A stretch of 12,251 nt of DNA from Clostridium sp. CAG:167 (GTDB lineage Bacteria > Bacillota > Clostridia > Lachnospirales > Lachnospiraceae). The translations under genes were made by a program, and so were the position numbers. The notes below the pieces were generated by a model. It was given only the letters and a program-made list of their open reading frames with translations, had not been told where the DNA came from and ran no database searches. The DNA lies in the NCBI GenBank assembly GCA_000433735.1, contig HF998331.1, positions 2,749-14,999 of the forward strand, written 5' to 3'. This document shows, piece after piece, positions 5,845 to 12,251 of this stretch (positions within the stretch are counted from its first letter, which is position 1; each line of letters opens with the position of its first letter).

Positions 5845-8766
5845 ATGAACATCGAACATTGTAAAGCCTACAGACTTATATCCACCCAGGACATGAAAGA
5901 CATGGGAACCAAAGGATATCTGTTAGAACATAATAAGACAAAAGCCAAAGTGGTCTTGATGGAAAATCAGGATGAAAACAAGGTCTTTACCATCGGATTC
6001 CGCACCCCGCCAAAAGATTCCACCGGTGTGGCCCACATTGTGGAACATACGGTATTATGCGGTTCCAAAGAGTTCCCGGTAAAAGATCCGTTTATTGAAC
6101 TGGCCAAAGGCTCTCTTAATACCTTTTTGAATGCCATGACCTATCCGGACAAAACCGTATACCCGGTGGCAAGCTGCAATGATAAGGATTTCCAGAATCT
6201 GATGCATGTGTATCTGGATGCTGTTTTTTATCCTAATATATATAAAGAAGAGAAAATTTTTAAGCAGGAAGGATGGCACTATGAGCTGGAGTCGGAAGAG
6301 GCACCGCTTAAGTACAATGGCGTAGTGTTTAACGAGATGAAAGGTGTGTACTCCGATCCGGACAGTATTTTGTACCGGAACATCCAGAATGCATTGTTCC
6401 CAGACACTCCGTATGGGGTGGAGTCCGGCGGTGACCCGGTGGAGATACCGGAACTGACTTATGAGGACTATTTGGATTTTCACAGCAAATATTATCATCC
6501 ATCAAACAGTTACATCTATCTTTATGGAGACATGGATATGGAAGAGAAGTTGAACTGGCTGGAAGAAAAATACCTGAGTCAGTTTGACTATCTTTTCGTA
6601 GATTCGGCACTGCCAATGCAGAAGTCATTTGATAAAAAACAGGAGAAATACGGTTTTTACTCCGTGCCGGAAGGAGACGATTCAAAGGACAAAGTATACC
6701 ACAGCCTGAATTTTGCCTATGGAACTTTTGATGACCGCAAACTGTACCGGGGCATGCAGGTGCTGGAATATGTTCTGTTGGATGCGGTAGGAGCACCGGT
6801 AAAACAGGCTCTTTTAGACGCAGGGATCGGCAGTGAGATCAAAGGTGGCTTTGAAAATGGCCTGCAGCAGATGTCCTTTACCTTCATTGCGAAAAACGCC
6901 AGACAGGATCAGAAACAGGATTTTGAGAAGGTGATCTACGATACCCTGACAGAACTGGCGGAGAAAGGTCTGGACAGAAGGTCTCTCCTGGCGGCGTTAA
7001 ACGCCATGGAATTCCAGTATAGAGAGGGAGATTTCGGCAACTATCCAAAGGGGCTGATGTACGGCCTGCAGATGTTTGACAGCTGGCTGTATGATGATAA
7101 GAAGCCGTTTATCCATCTGGATTGCGGGGATGTGTTTGAAGAACTGCGAAAGGCCATGGATACAGATTATTATGAGCAGCTGATCCGAGATTTCTTCCTG
7201 GACAACACTCATGTATGCTATGTGGGAATTGAGCCAAAGGCAGGATTGACCGCCAAGATGGATCAGGAAGAACAGGAAAAACTGGATCAGTACAAAGAGA
7301 CTTTGACACCGGAACAGATCCAAAAACTGGTACAGGAAACAAAGGAGTTGAAGGTATACCAGGAAGAGCCAACCAGCCCGGAGGCATTGAAGTGTATTCC
7401 GCTTCTTACCAGAGAGGACCTGGGAAAAAAGGTGCTGCCGGTTCACAATGAAGTAAATGAAATGCAGGGTGTGACGCTGGTAGAACATGATTATCCAACC
7501 AATGGCATTGAGTACCTCCGCCTGATCTTTTCCGTGGACCAATGGAAAGAGTACGCACCGTATCTGGGGCTTTTGACAGATATTCTCGGTACCGTGGACA
7601 CAGAGAAGCATGATAAACTGGCTCTCAGCAACGAGATCCTCATCCATGCAGGCAACTTTGAGGTAGAGGGAACAGCCTATGGAAGAAAGGGCAGTGATGA
7701 ATACAGTATGCATATGGAAGTAGGGTCCAAGATGCTGTACCGTGAGATCCCATATATGATGGAACTGTTGGGAGAGATCCTGACCCAGTCAAAGATGGGA
7801 GACACCAAGCGTCTGCGTGAGATTATCGGAGAGGCGAGATCCGGCCAGCAGGCCAGCAAACTGGCAGCCGGACATCTGACCGCCTGCCGCCGTGTTATGT
7901 CTTATCTGGGAGAAAGACAGTATTATGTGGAGCAGATGTCAGGAATCGGTTATTACGATTTTCTGTGTGATCTGGAAGAACATTTTGAAGAGAGAAAAGA
8001 CAATCTTATCGCTGTGTTGACGGCTCTTATGAAAAATATTTTTGTCAAAGAAGACCTGGAGATCTCCGTCACAGCCACAGAAGAGGGACGGGATATTTTG
8101 AAAAAAGAACTTTCCACCCTGTTGGAGGCACTGCCACAGCAGGCGGGAGAAACCGTGCCGGAACCAGACTGGAAACTGCCTGCAAGCAAGGAAAATGAGG
8201 GCTTCAAGACGGCCAGCAAGGTGCAGTTTGTAGCCAGAGCCGGTCATTTTGACGACAAAGGAATCGAATATGATGGTTCCTTCAAAGTGGTAAAAACCAT
8301 TTTGTCCTACGATTATCTCTGGAATGAAGTGAGAGTCAAAGGAGGAGCCTACGGCGTTATGTGCAGTTTTGCCCAGAGCGGAACCGGATATTTTATGTCT
8401 TACAGAGATCCGAACCTGACAGAGACCAATGAGGTATACAAAGGCGTGCCGGCTTATCTGGAGCAGTTTGACGCCGATGAGCGGGATATGATGAAGTATA
8501 TGATCGGAACCATCAGCGAGATGGATACGCCGCTGACACCGAGAGCCAAGGGAAGCCGTTCTTACCGCAGTTACAAGACCGGTTACACCGAAGCGGATAT
8601 GCAGACAGAGAGAGACCAGGTGCTGGCAACGGATCAGAAGAAAGTCCGTGAAGCAGCAAAAATGGTGGAAGCGATCCTTTCGGATGACAAGATCTGTGTG
8701 CTGGGTGGCGAGGAAAAAGTAGAAGAAGCAAAGGAACTGTTTGACACCGTTCGTGTTTTGAATTAG
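5845..8766 (+). CDS. M16C zinc metallopeptidase (presequence protease / PreP type)
   Basis: At 973 aa this is a full-length M16C (insulinase superfamily) peptidase, a two-half clam-shell that encloses and degrades short unstructured peptides. The inverted zinc motif HxxEH is at His64-Ile-Val-Glu67-His68. The distal zinc ligand is Glu164 in FNEMKG, 97 residues after the catalytic Glu67, the spacing I recall for PreP. The C-terminal half has the substrate-gripping Arg830 and Tyr836 in VRVKGGAYG. A charged helical hinge lies near residues 470-520 (DQEEQEKLDQYKE). There is no signal peptide, so it should be cytoplasmic. The start follows the strong ribosome site and gives MNIEHCKAYRL. It is followed by era after 10 bases and probably co-transcribed with it. 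Its natural substrates in bacteria are not clear to me. The family call is firm. Confidence 0.95.
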   Translation: MNIEHCKAYRLISTQDMKDMGTKGYLLEHNKTKAKVVLMENQDENKVFTIGFRTPPKDSTGVAHIVEHTVLCGSKEFPVKDPFIELAKGSLNTFLNAMTYPDKTVYPVASCNDKDFQNLMHVYLDAVFYPNIYKEEKIFKQEGWHYELESEEAPLKYNGVVFNEMKGVYSDPDSILYRNIQNALFPDTPYGVESGGDPVEIPELTYEDYLDFHSKYYHPSNSYIYLYGDMDMEEKLNWLEEKYLSQFDYLFVDSALPMQKSFDKKQEKYGFYSVPEGDDSKDKVYHSLNFAYGTFDDRKLYRGMQVLEYVLLDAVGAPVKQALLDAGIGSEIKGGFENGLQQMSFTFIAKNARQDQKQDFEKVIYDTLTELAEKGLDRRSLLAALNAMEFQYREGDFGNYPKGLMYGLQMFDSWLYDDKKPFIHLDCGDVFEELRKAMDTDYYEQLIRDFFLDNTHVCYVGIEPKAGLTAKMDQEEQEKLDQYKETLTPEQIQKLVQETKELKVYQEEPTSPEALKCIPLLTREDLGKKVLPVHNEVNEMQGVTLVEHDYPTNGIEYLRLIFSVDQWKEYAPYLGLLTDILGTVDTEKHDKLALSNEILIHAGNFEVEGTAYGRKGSDEYSMHMEVGSKMLYREIPYMMELLGEILTQSKMGDTKRLREIIGEARSGQQASKLAAGHLTACRRVMSYLGERQYYVEQMSGIGYYDFLCDLEEHFEERKDNLIAVLTALMKNIFVKEDLEISVTATEEGRDILKKELSTLLEALPQQAGETVPEPDWKLPASKENEGFKTASKVQFVARAGHFDDKGIEYDGSFKVVKTILSYDYLWNEVRVKGGAYGVMCSFAQSGTGYFMSYRDPNLTETNEVYKGVPAYLEQFDADERDMMKYMIGTISEMDTPLTPRAKGSRSYRSYKTGYTEADMQTERDQVLATDQKKVREAAKMVEAILSDDKICVLGGEEKVEEAKELFDTVRVLN

Positions 8767-8776
8767 GAGGAATAAA

Positions 8777-9682
8777 ATGGAACAAAAGTTTAAATCAGGA
8801 TTTGTGACACTGGTAGGCCGTCCCAATGTAGGCAAGTCTACCCTGATGAACCGCATCATCGGCCAGAAGATTGCCATCACATCCAACAAGCCGCAGACGA
8901 CGAGAAACCGCATCCAGACGGTGTACCATGATGACAGAGGCCAGATCGTGTTCCTGGATACACCGGGAATCCACAAGGCGAAAAACAAGCTGGGCGAGTT
9001 TATGGTCAATGCGGCAGAGAGCACGTTTAAGGAAGTGGATCTGGTGCTGTGGCTGGTGGAAGCGACCACTTATATCGGCCAGGGAGAGAGACACATTGCC
9101 CAGGAACTGAAAAAATCTTCGGCACCGGTGATCCTTGTTATGAATAAGATCGACAAAGTGCGGAAAGATGAACTGTTGGAGTGCATGAATGCCTACAAAG
9201 ACATTCTGGATTTTGCGGAGATGGTACCGGTTTCTGCCCAGAATGGGGAAAATGTGGATGATCTCATTGAGACTATGTTTTCTTATCTGGAGGAAGGCCC
9301 TCAGTTTTATGACGAGGACACCATCACTGATCAGCCGGTGCGCCAGATCGTAGCGGAACTGATCCGGGAGAAGGCACTGCGCCTTTTGCAGGATGAGATT
9401 CCTCACGGGATTGCTGTATCCATCGACAGCATGAAGGAGCGTCCGGGGAAAAATCTTTTTTACGATATTGATGCTACCATCGTCTGCGAGAGAGACTCCC
9501 ACAAGGGCATTATCATCGGTAAACAGGGTGCCATGTTGAAGCGCATCGGCACCGCAGCCAGAAAGGAAATCGAAGATTTTCTGGAGGCAAAAGTCAATCT
9601 CAAATTGTGGGTCAAGGTGAAGAAAGACTGGCGTGACAGTGACTTTTTATTGAAAAACTTTGGATTTAAGGAGAACGACTAG
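8777..9682 (+). CDS. era: GTPase Era, 30S ribosome assembly factor
   Basis: Era (301 aa) is an essential or near-essential GTPase that binds the 3' end of 16S rRNA and helps mature the 30S subunit. The GTPase domain has G1 GRPNVGKST (14-22), the Era-typical NKPQTTRNRI switch region (37-46), G3 DTPG (61-64), G4 NKID (123-126) and a G5 VSAQ segment. The C-terminal KH RNA-binding domain shows HKGIIIGKQG, with the GxxG loop at Gly248-Gly251, and ends in LWVKVKKDWR. The length is normal for the family. The upstream stop and the ribosome site AGGAGG (8766-8771) overlap, with five bases to the ATG. It sits in the conserved order era - yqzL - recO - glycyl-tRNA synthetase. Confidence 0.98.
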   Translation: MEQKFKSGFVTLVGRPNVGKSTLMNRIIGQKIAITSNKPQTTRNRIQTVYHDDRGQIVFLDTPGIHKAKNKLGEFMVNAAESTFKEVDLVLWLVEATTYIGQGERHIAQELKKSSAPVILVMNKIDKVRKDELLECMNAYKDILDFAEMVPVSAQNGENVDDLIETMFSYLEEGPQFYDEDTITDQPVRQIVAELIREKALRLLQDEIPHGIAVSIDSMKERPGKNLFYDIDATIVCERDSHKGIIIGKQGAMLKRIGTAARKEIEDFLEAKVNLKLWVKVKKDWRDSDFLLKNFGFKEND

Positions 9683-9732
9683 CGGTTTCCAATATCTGAC
9701 AGCATAGAGAAAAATCCTTCCGGGTATTCTAA

Positions 9733-9758
9733 GTTTTGTAGAAGCAAAGGTACAAAAC
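9733..9758 (+). repeat. 8-base inverted repeat directly before the YqzL-like ribosome site
   Basis: GTTTTGTA (9733-9740) and TACAAAAC (9751-9758) are perfect inverted copies separated by 10 bases. The right arm touches GGAGG (9759-9763), the ribosome site of the next small gene. It could be a weak RNA hairpin or a protein-binding site; a chance match is possible as the arms are AT-rich. There is no other feature in the 86 bases between era and the small gene. Confidence 0.4.
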
Positions 9759-9768
9759 GGAGGAAGTC

Positions 9769-9957
9769 ATGGAAGAAGAAAGAGACAAAGCATGGAACCG
9801 GTTTACATCCACAGGGCGGGTCAGTGATTATCTGGCTTATGTGGCAGACCGGGAGAGTTACCGGTACGGCGACTGTGGCAGCAAGGAGGAAAAAATCGTT
9901 GAAACAGCAGGTAATGGGCATGGTACTGTCGGCCACTACCATCGGGGAATACGATAA
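9769..9957 (+). CDS. Small YqzL-like protein
   Basis: This 62 aa reading frame lies between era and recO. GGAGG at 9759-9763 sits five bases before the ATG. The segment WNRFTSTGRVSDYLAY (residues 9-24) resembles the core of YqzL, a short Bacillus protein with a W-x-x-F-x-x-TG-x-x-x-x-YL pattern encoded at the same place (era-yqzL-recO). The remainder (DRESYRYGDCGSKEEK and a Gly/His-rich tail) is not recognised, and the last third may just be what the frame reads while crossing recO. The frame runs 59 bases into recO, so the two genes overlap out of frame and the recO ribosome site is inside this gene. The function of YqzL is unknown to me. Synteny plus motif plus ribosome site make it a likely real gene. 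Confidence 0.7.
   Translation: MEEERDKAWNRFTSTGRVSDYLAYVADRESYRYGDCGSKEEKIVETAGNGHGTVGHYHRGIR
9884..9889 (+). promoter_or_regulatory. Ribosome binding site fixing a TTG start for recO
   Basis: AGGAGG lies nine bases before TTG 9899-9901. The first internal ATG (9914) would be 24 bases away, too far for this site, and the ATG at 9824 has no comparable site and adds residues unlike RecO. Confidence 0.7.
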
Positions 9958-10627
9958 AAGGGTTGTCCTTCTGACAAAAGAATGGGGGCGTATTTCGGCA
10001 TTTGCCAGAGGGGCAAGACGACCGAAAAGCCCCCTTTCGGCGTCTACGGAACCTTTTACATTCGGTGAATTTTATGTATATAAGGGAAGAGACTCCTACA
10101 GCATTGAACAGGTGGAAGTAAAGCAGTTTTTCCCAAAACTCAGGCAGGATCTTGATGCGCTGTACATGGGATTGTATTTTTGCGAAGTGGCGGATTATTT
10201 TACCAGAGAGGGAATGAATGCCAAGGAAGAACTGAATCTTTTGTATGTGTCGCTGCACGCTCTGACCAGAAAAGAGATCCCTCACGAACTGGTCCGCCGG
10301 ATCTATGAATTCCGCATGCTTTACATAGAAGGTGTGGCACCCAGAATTTATCAGTGTGTGGACTGTGGCGGGGAAGAGGATCTGGTGTTTTTTTCCGTGA
10401 AAGATGCCGGCGTGCGGTGCAGCCGGTGTGGAGGCGGAAGGGGTGATATGCTGATTTCCGGCACTACCCTGTATACGCTGCAGCGGATCTTATCTTCCAG
10501 GCTGGAAACCCTTTACAGTTTTACTGTGGGGGAGAAGGTTCAGAAGGAATTGTCCCGGGTGGTAGGTCGTTATCTGGAAGCAAACACGGACCGGAAGTTC
10601 AAATCCCTGGGGATGCTGGATTTTTAA
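9899..10627 (+). CDS. recO: DNA repair protein RecO
   Basis: RecO loads RecA onto SSB-coated single-stranded DNA with RecR in the RecFOR pathway and anneals complementary strands. From the TTG start it is 242 aa, the normal family length. The N-terminal OB-fold opens with VMGMVLSATTIGEYDKRVVLL, followed by the RecO-typical GRISAFARGARRPKS. A four-cysteine zinc-finger is present: Cys153-x2-Cys156 and Cys174-x2-Cys177. The C-terminus ends in KFKSLGMLDF, the usual RecO finish. The TTG start is chosen because AGGAGG sits nine bases upstream and because longer starts add a basic, non-family extension. The start lies inside the YqzL-like gene in another frame, suggesting coupled translation. A new promoter for the glycyl-tRNA synthetase begins at its stop codon. 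Confidence 0.95.
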   Translation: MKQQVMGMVLSATTIGEYDKRVVLLTKEWGRISAFARGARRPKSPLSASTEPFTFGEFYVYKGRDSYSIEQVEVKQFFPKLRQDLDALYMGLYFCEVADYFTREGMNAKEELNLLYVSLHALTRKEIPHELVRRIYEFRMLYIEGVAPRIYQCVDCGGEEDLVFFSVKDAGVRCSRCGGGRGDMLISGTTLYTLQRILSSRLETLYSFTVGEKVQKELSRVVGRYLEANTDRKFKSLGMLDF

Positions 10628-10628
10628 C

Positions 10629-10657
10629 TTGAAAAAAACTTTTTATAATAGTACAAT
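10629..10657 (+). promoter_or_regulatory. Candidate promoter of the glycyl-tRNA synthetase gene
   Basis: TTGAAA (10629-10634) and TACAAT (10652-10657) each match five of six consensus bases of the housekeeping sigma factor and are separated by the ideal 17 bases. The -35 begins two bases after the recO stop. Transcription would start near 10664, leaving a leader of about 70 bases. A perfect TATAAT at 10644-10649 is also present but has only a poor -35 (TTTTTA at 10621-10626). Confidence 0.65.
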
Positions 10658-10721
10658 GGAACATAAATGCAGGCGCAGCATTCCGGGAAGTCAGGGATGA
10701 TTTGCGATGAAAGAATTTTTT

Positions 10722-10726
10722 GGAGG
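10722..10726 (+). promoter_or_regulatory. Ribosome binding site fixing the glycyl-tRNA synthetase start
   Basis: GGAGG lies eight bases before ATG 10735. An in-frame TTG at 10720 overlaps this site and so cannot use it; starting there would add only five residues. Confidence 0.85.
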
Positions 10727-10734
10727 AATTTCAA

Positions 10735-12123
10735 ATGGAAAAGACAATGGACAAGATTGTGGCACTGGCGAAAAGCCGCGGATTTATTTATCCGGGATCA
10801 GAGATTTATGGCGGACTTGCCAACACATGGGATTACGGAAATCTGGGCGTAGAGTTGAAGAACAATGTAAAGAAAGCATGGTGGCAGAAGTTTATTCAGG
10901 AGAATAAGTACAATGTGGGTGTAGACTGTGCGATCCTGATGAACCCACAGACATGGGTAGCGTCCGGACATTTGGGCGGTTTTTCCGATCCTTTGATGGA
11001 CTGTAAAGAGTGTCATGAAAGATTTCGCGCAGACCAGTTGATCGAGGATTTTGCCAAGGACAATGACATCGAACTGGATGGTTCCGTAGACGGATGGGAC
11101 AATGCCAAGATGGAAGGCTTTATCAACGACCATAACATCTGCTGTCCAAGCTGTGGTAAACACAACTTTACAGAGATCCGTCAGTTCAACCTGATGTTCA
11201 AGACATTCCAGGGTGTTACAGAGGATGCCAAAAATACGGTATACCTTCGTCCGGAGACAGCACAGGGTATCTTTGTCAATTTCAAGAATGTACAGAGAAC
11301 ATCCCGTAAAAAGATTCCATTTGGAATTGGACAGATCGGTAAATCCTTCCGAAACGAGATCACACCAGGAAACTTTACATTCCGTACCCGTGAGTTTGAA
11401 CAGATGGAGCTGGAATTTTTCTGTGAGCCTGGTACTGATATGGAGTGGTTCTCATACTGGAGACAGTTCTGTATCGACTGGCTGAAAAATCTTGGTATCA
11501 AAGACGATGAACTTCGTGCCAGAGACCACTCTGCAGAGGAACTTTGCTTCTACAGCAAAGGAACCACAGACCTTGAGTTCTTGTTCCCATTCGGATGGGG
11601 CGAACTGTGGGGTATCGCAGACCGTACAGATTACGACCTGACACAGCACCAGAATACATCCGGTGAGTCCATGGAGTATTTTGATGATGAAAAGAAAGAA
11701 AAATACATCCCATATGTAATCGAGCCGTCTCTGGGTGCTGACCGAGTGACACTGGCATTTTTGTGCAGTGCTTATGATGAAGAAGAGATCGGTGAGGGAG
11801 ATGTGCGTACGGTGATGCACTTCCATCCGGCACTGGCACCGGTAAAAATCGGTGTGCTGCCACTTTCCAAAAAGTTAAATGACAATGCAGAAAAAGTATT
11901 TGCAGAACTGAGCAAATATTATAATTGTGAATATGATGACCGTGGCAACATCGGTAAGCGTTACCGCCGTCAGGACGAGATCGGAACACCTTTCTGTGTT
12001 ACATACGATTTCGATTCCGAGGAAGATGGCATGGTAACAGTCCGTGACCGTGATACCATGGAGCAGGAGCGTATCAAAATTTCAGAATTGAAAGAGTATT
12101 TTGCAGATAAATTTACATTCTAG
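10735..12123 (+). CDS. glyS: Glycyl-tRNA synthetase, single-chain alpha2 type
   Basis: This class II synthetase charges tRNA-Gly with glycine using ATP. At 462 aa it is the homodimeric (eukaryote/archaea-like) form rather than the two-gene alpha2beta2 form. The N-terminus has the typical SRGFIYPGSEIYGG and WDYGNLGVELK. A probable metal-binding insertion carries Cys90-x2-Cys93 and Cys137-x2-Cys140. Motif 2 is FRNE (205-208) followed by RTREFEQMELEFF, and motif 3 is LGADR (333-337, Arg337). The C-terminal anticodon-binding domain starts about residue 360 (PALAPVKIGVLPL) and ends with MVTVRDRDTMEQ and ISELKEYF. The single-chain form is sometimes named glyQS. Codons such as CGT and ACA are commoner here than in the upstream genes, consistent with high expression. 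It is followed after 11 bases by another gene without a terminator between. Confidence 0.97.
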   Translation: MEKTMDKIVALAKSRGFIYPGSEIYGGLANTWDYGNLGVELKNNVKKAWWQKFIQENKYNVGVDCAILMNPQTWVASGHLGGFSDPLMDCKECHERFRADQLIEDFAKDNDIELDGSVDGWDNAKMEGFINDHNICCPSCGKHNFTEIRQFNLMFKTFQGVTEDAKNTVYLRPETAQGIFVNFKNVQRTSRKKIPFGIGQIGKSFRNEITPGNFTFRTREFEQMELEFFCEPGTDMEWFSYWRQFCIDWLKNLGIKDDELRARDHSAEELCFYSKGTTDLEFLFPFGWGELWGIADRTDYDLTQHQNTSGESMEYFDDEKKEKYIPYVIEPSLGADRVTLAFLCSAYDEEEIGEGDVRTVMHFHPALAPVKIGVLPLSKKLNDNAEKVFAELSKYYNCEYDDRGNIGKRYRRQDEIGTPFCVTYDFDSEEDGMVTVRDRDTMEQERIKISELKEYFADKFTF

Positions 12124-12134
12124 ATCAGGGGCCT

Positions 12135-12251
12135 ATGAAGAAAAGAAATTATACCAAAAAACAGATGATCCTTATTGTGGTACTCAGTGCGGCCATGCTT
12201 TTTTTGGCGGCGTTTTTAAATCACTATTTCCCGCTGGACGCAAAGCCTGCC
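12135..12251 (+). CDS. N-terminus of an unidentified membrane-anchored or secreted protein (partial)
   Basis: ATG 12135 opens a frame that runs off the window after 39 codons. It begins MKKRNYTKKQ, six basic residues in ten, followed by one hydrophobic segment (about residues 11-29, MILIVVLSAAM then LFLAAFL) and a short hydrophilic stretch HYFPLDAKPA. This is the layout of an uncleaved signal anchor or a signal peptide. The only ribosome-site-like bases, AGGGG at 12127-12131, are unusually close (three bases) to the ATG; no better site favours the internal ATG at 12165. It follows the synthetase by 11 bases and may be co-transcribed with it. The family cannot be named from the visible part. 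Confidence 0.6.
   Translation, partial: MKKRNYTKKQMILIVVLSAAMLFLAAFLNHYFPLDAKPA

Noticed and set aside
6997..7713. 238-codon minus-strand frame inside the M16C peptidase gene
   Set aside because: Fully antisense to a conserved coding region, with no family resemblance and no supporting start signals.
7939..9069. 376-codon open frame on the minus strand, across the end of the M16C peptidase gene and the start of era
   Set aside because: It lies opposite two well-recognised genes, has no ribosome site of note, and its translation looks like a reverse reading of biased codons (Ser/Leu/Phe/His rich) without any motif.
10644..10649. Perfect TATAAT upstream of the glycyl-tRNA synthetase gene
   Set aside because: Its -35 partner at the proper distance is poor (TTTTTA), and TTGAAA is only nine bases away; the TTGAAA-17-TACAAT pair is the better promoter.
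10664..10734. Possible T-box or other riboswitch in the glycyl-tRNA synthetase leader
   Set aside because: Too short and without a recognisable T-box core or terminator stem.
10667..10907. Two short plus-strand frames starting at 10667 and 10707
   Set aside because: They overlap the leader and start of the synthetase gene out of frame and have no ribosome site or recognisable product.

Overview
This window looks like a chromosomal segment from a Gram-positive Firmicute of the class Clostridia, most probably the family Lachnospiraceae. The reasons are strong AGGAGG-type ribosome binding sites before nearly every gene, moderate GC, long co-directional gene runs with overlapping ends, a single-chain (alpha2-type, 462 aa) glycyl-tRNA synthetase, and the order era - yqzL-like - recO - glycyl-tRNA synthetase, which resembles Bacillus subtilis era-yqzL-recO-glyQS. 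I cannot name the genus from sequence alone.

Left part (1-5339, plus strand): the end of an unrecognised gene runs directly (TAA then ATG) into two consecutive MutS-like ATPase genes of almost equal size (495 and 494 aa). These overlap an ABC transporter ATPase gene, which in turn overlaps the gene for its multi-pass permease. The 17-, 7- and 7-base overlaps suggest one translationally coupled transcript. The two MutS-like proteins are too short for, and show no sign of, the N-terminal mismatch-reading domain. Both carry Asn-Glu where canonical MutS has Asp-Glu in Walker B. They are diverged paralogues and may act as a pair. Their coupling to an ABC exporter module is the least explained part of the window.

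Middle (5340-5844): two hairpins separate the permease gene from a convergent cold-shock protein gene on the minus strand. A 180-base divergent intergenic region then carries candidate promoters in both directions.

Right part (5845-12251, plus strand): a large M16C zinc metallopeptidase of the PreP/presequence-protease type, followed 10 bases later by era (ribosome-assembly GTPase). Next come a small YqzL-like gene, recO (whose best start is a TTG inside the YqzL-like gene), a recognisable promoter overlapping the recO stop, and the glycyl-tRNA synthetase. The window ends in the N-terminal membrane anchor of an unidentified gene. This half is housekeeping: peptide clearance, 30S maturation, recombinational repair and tRNA charging. 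I saw no mobile element, CRISPR array, rRNA or tRNA gene.
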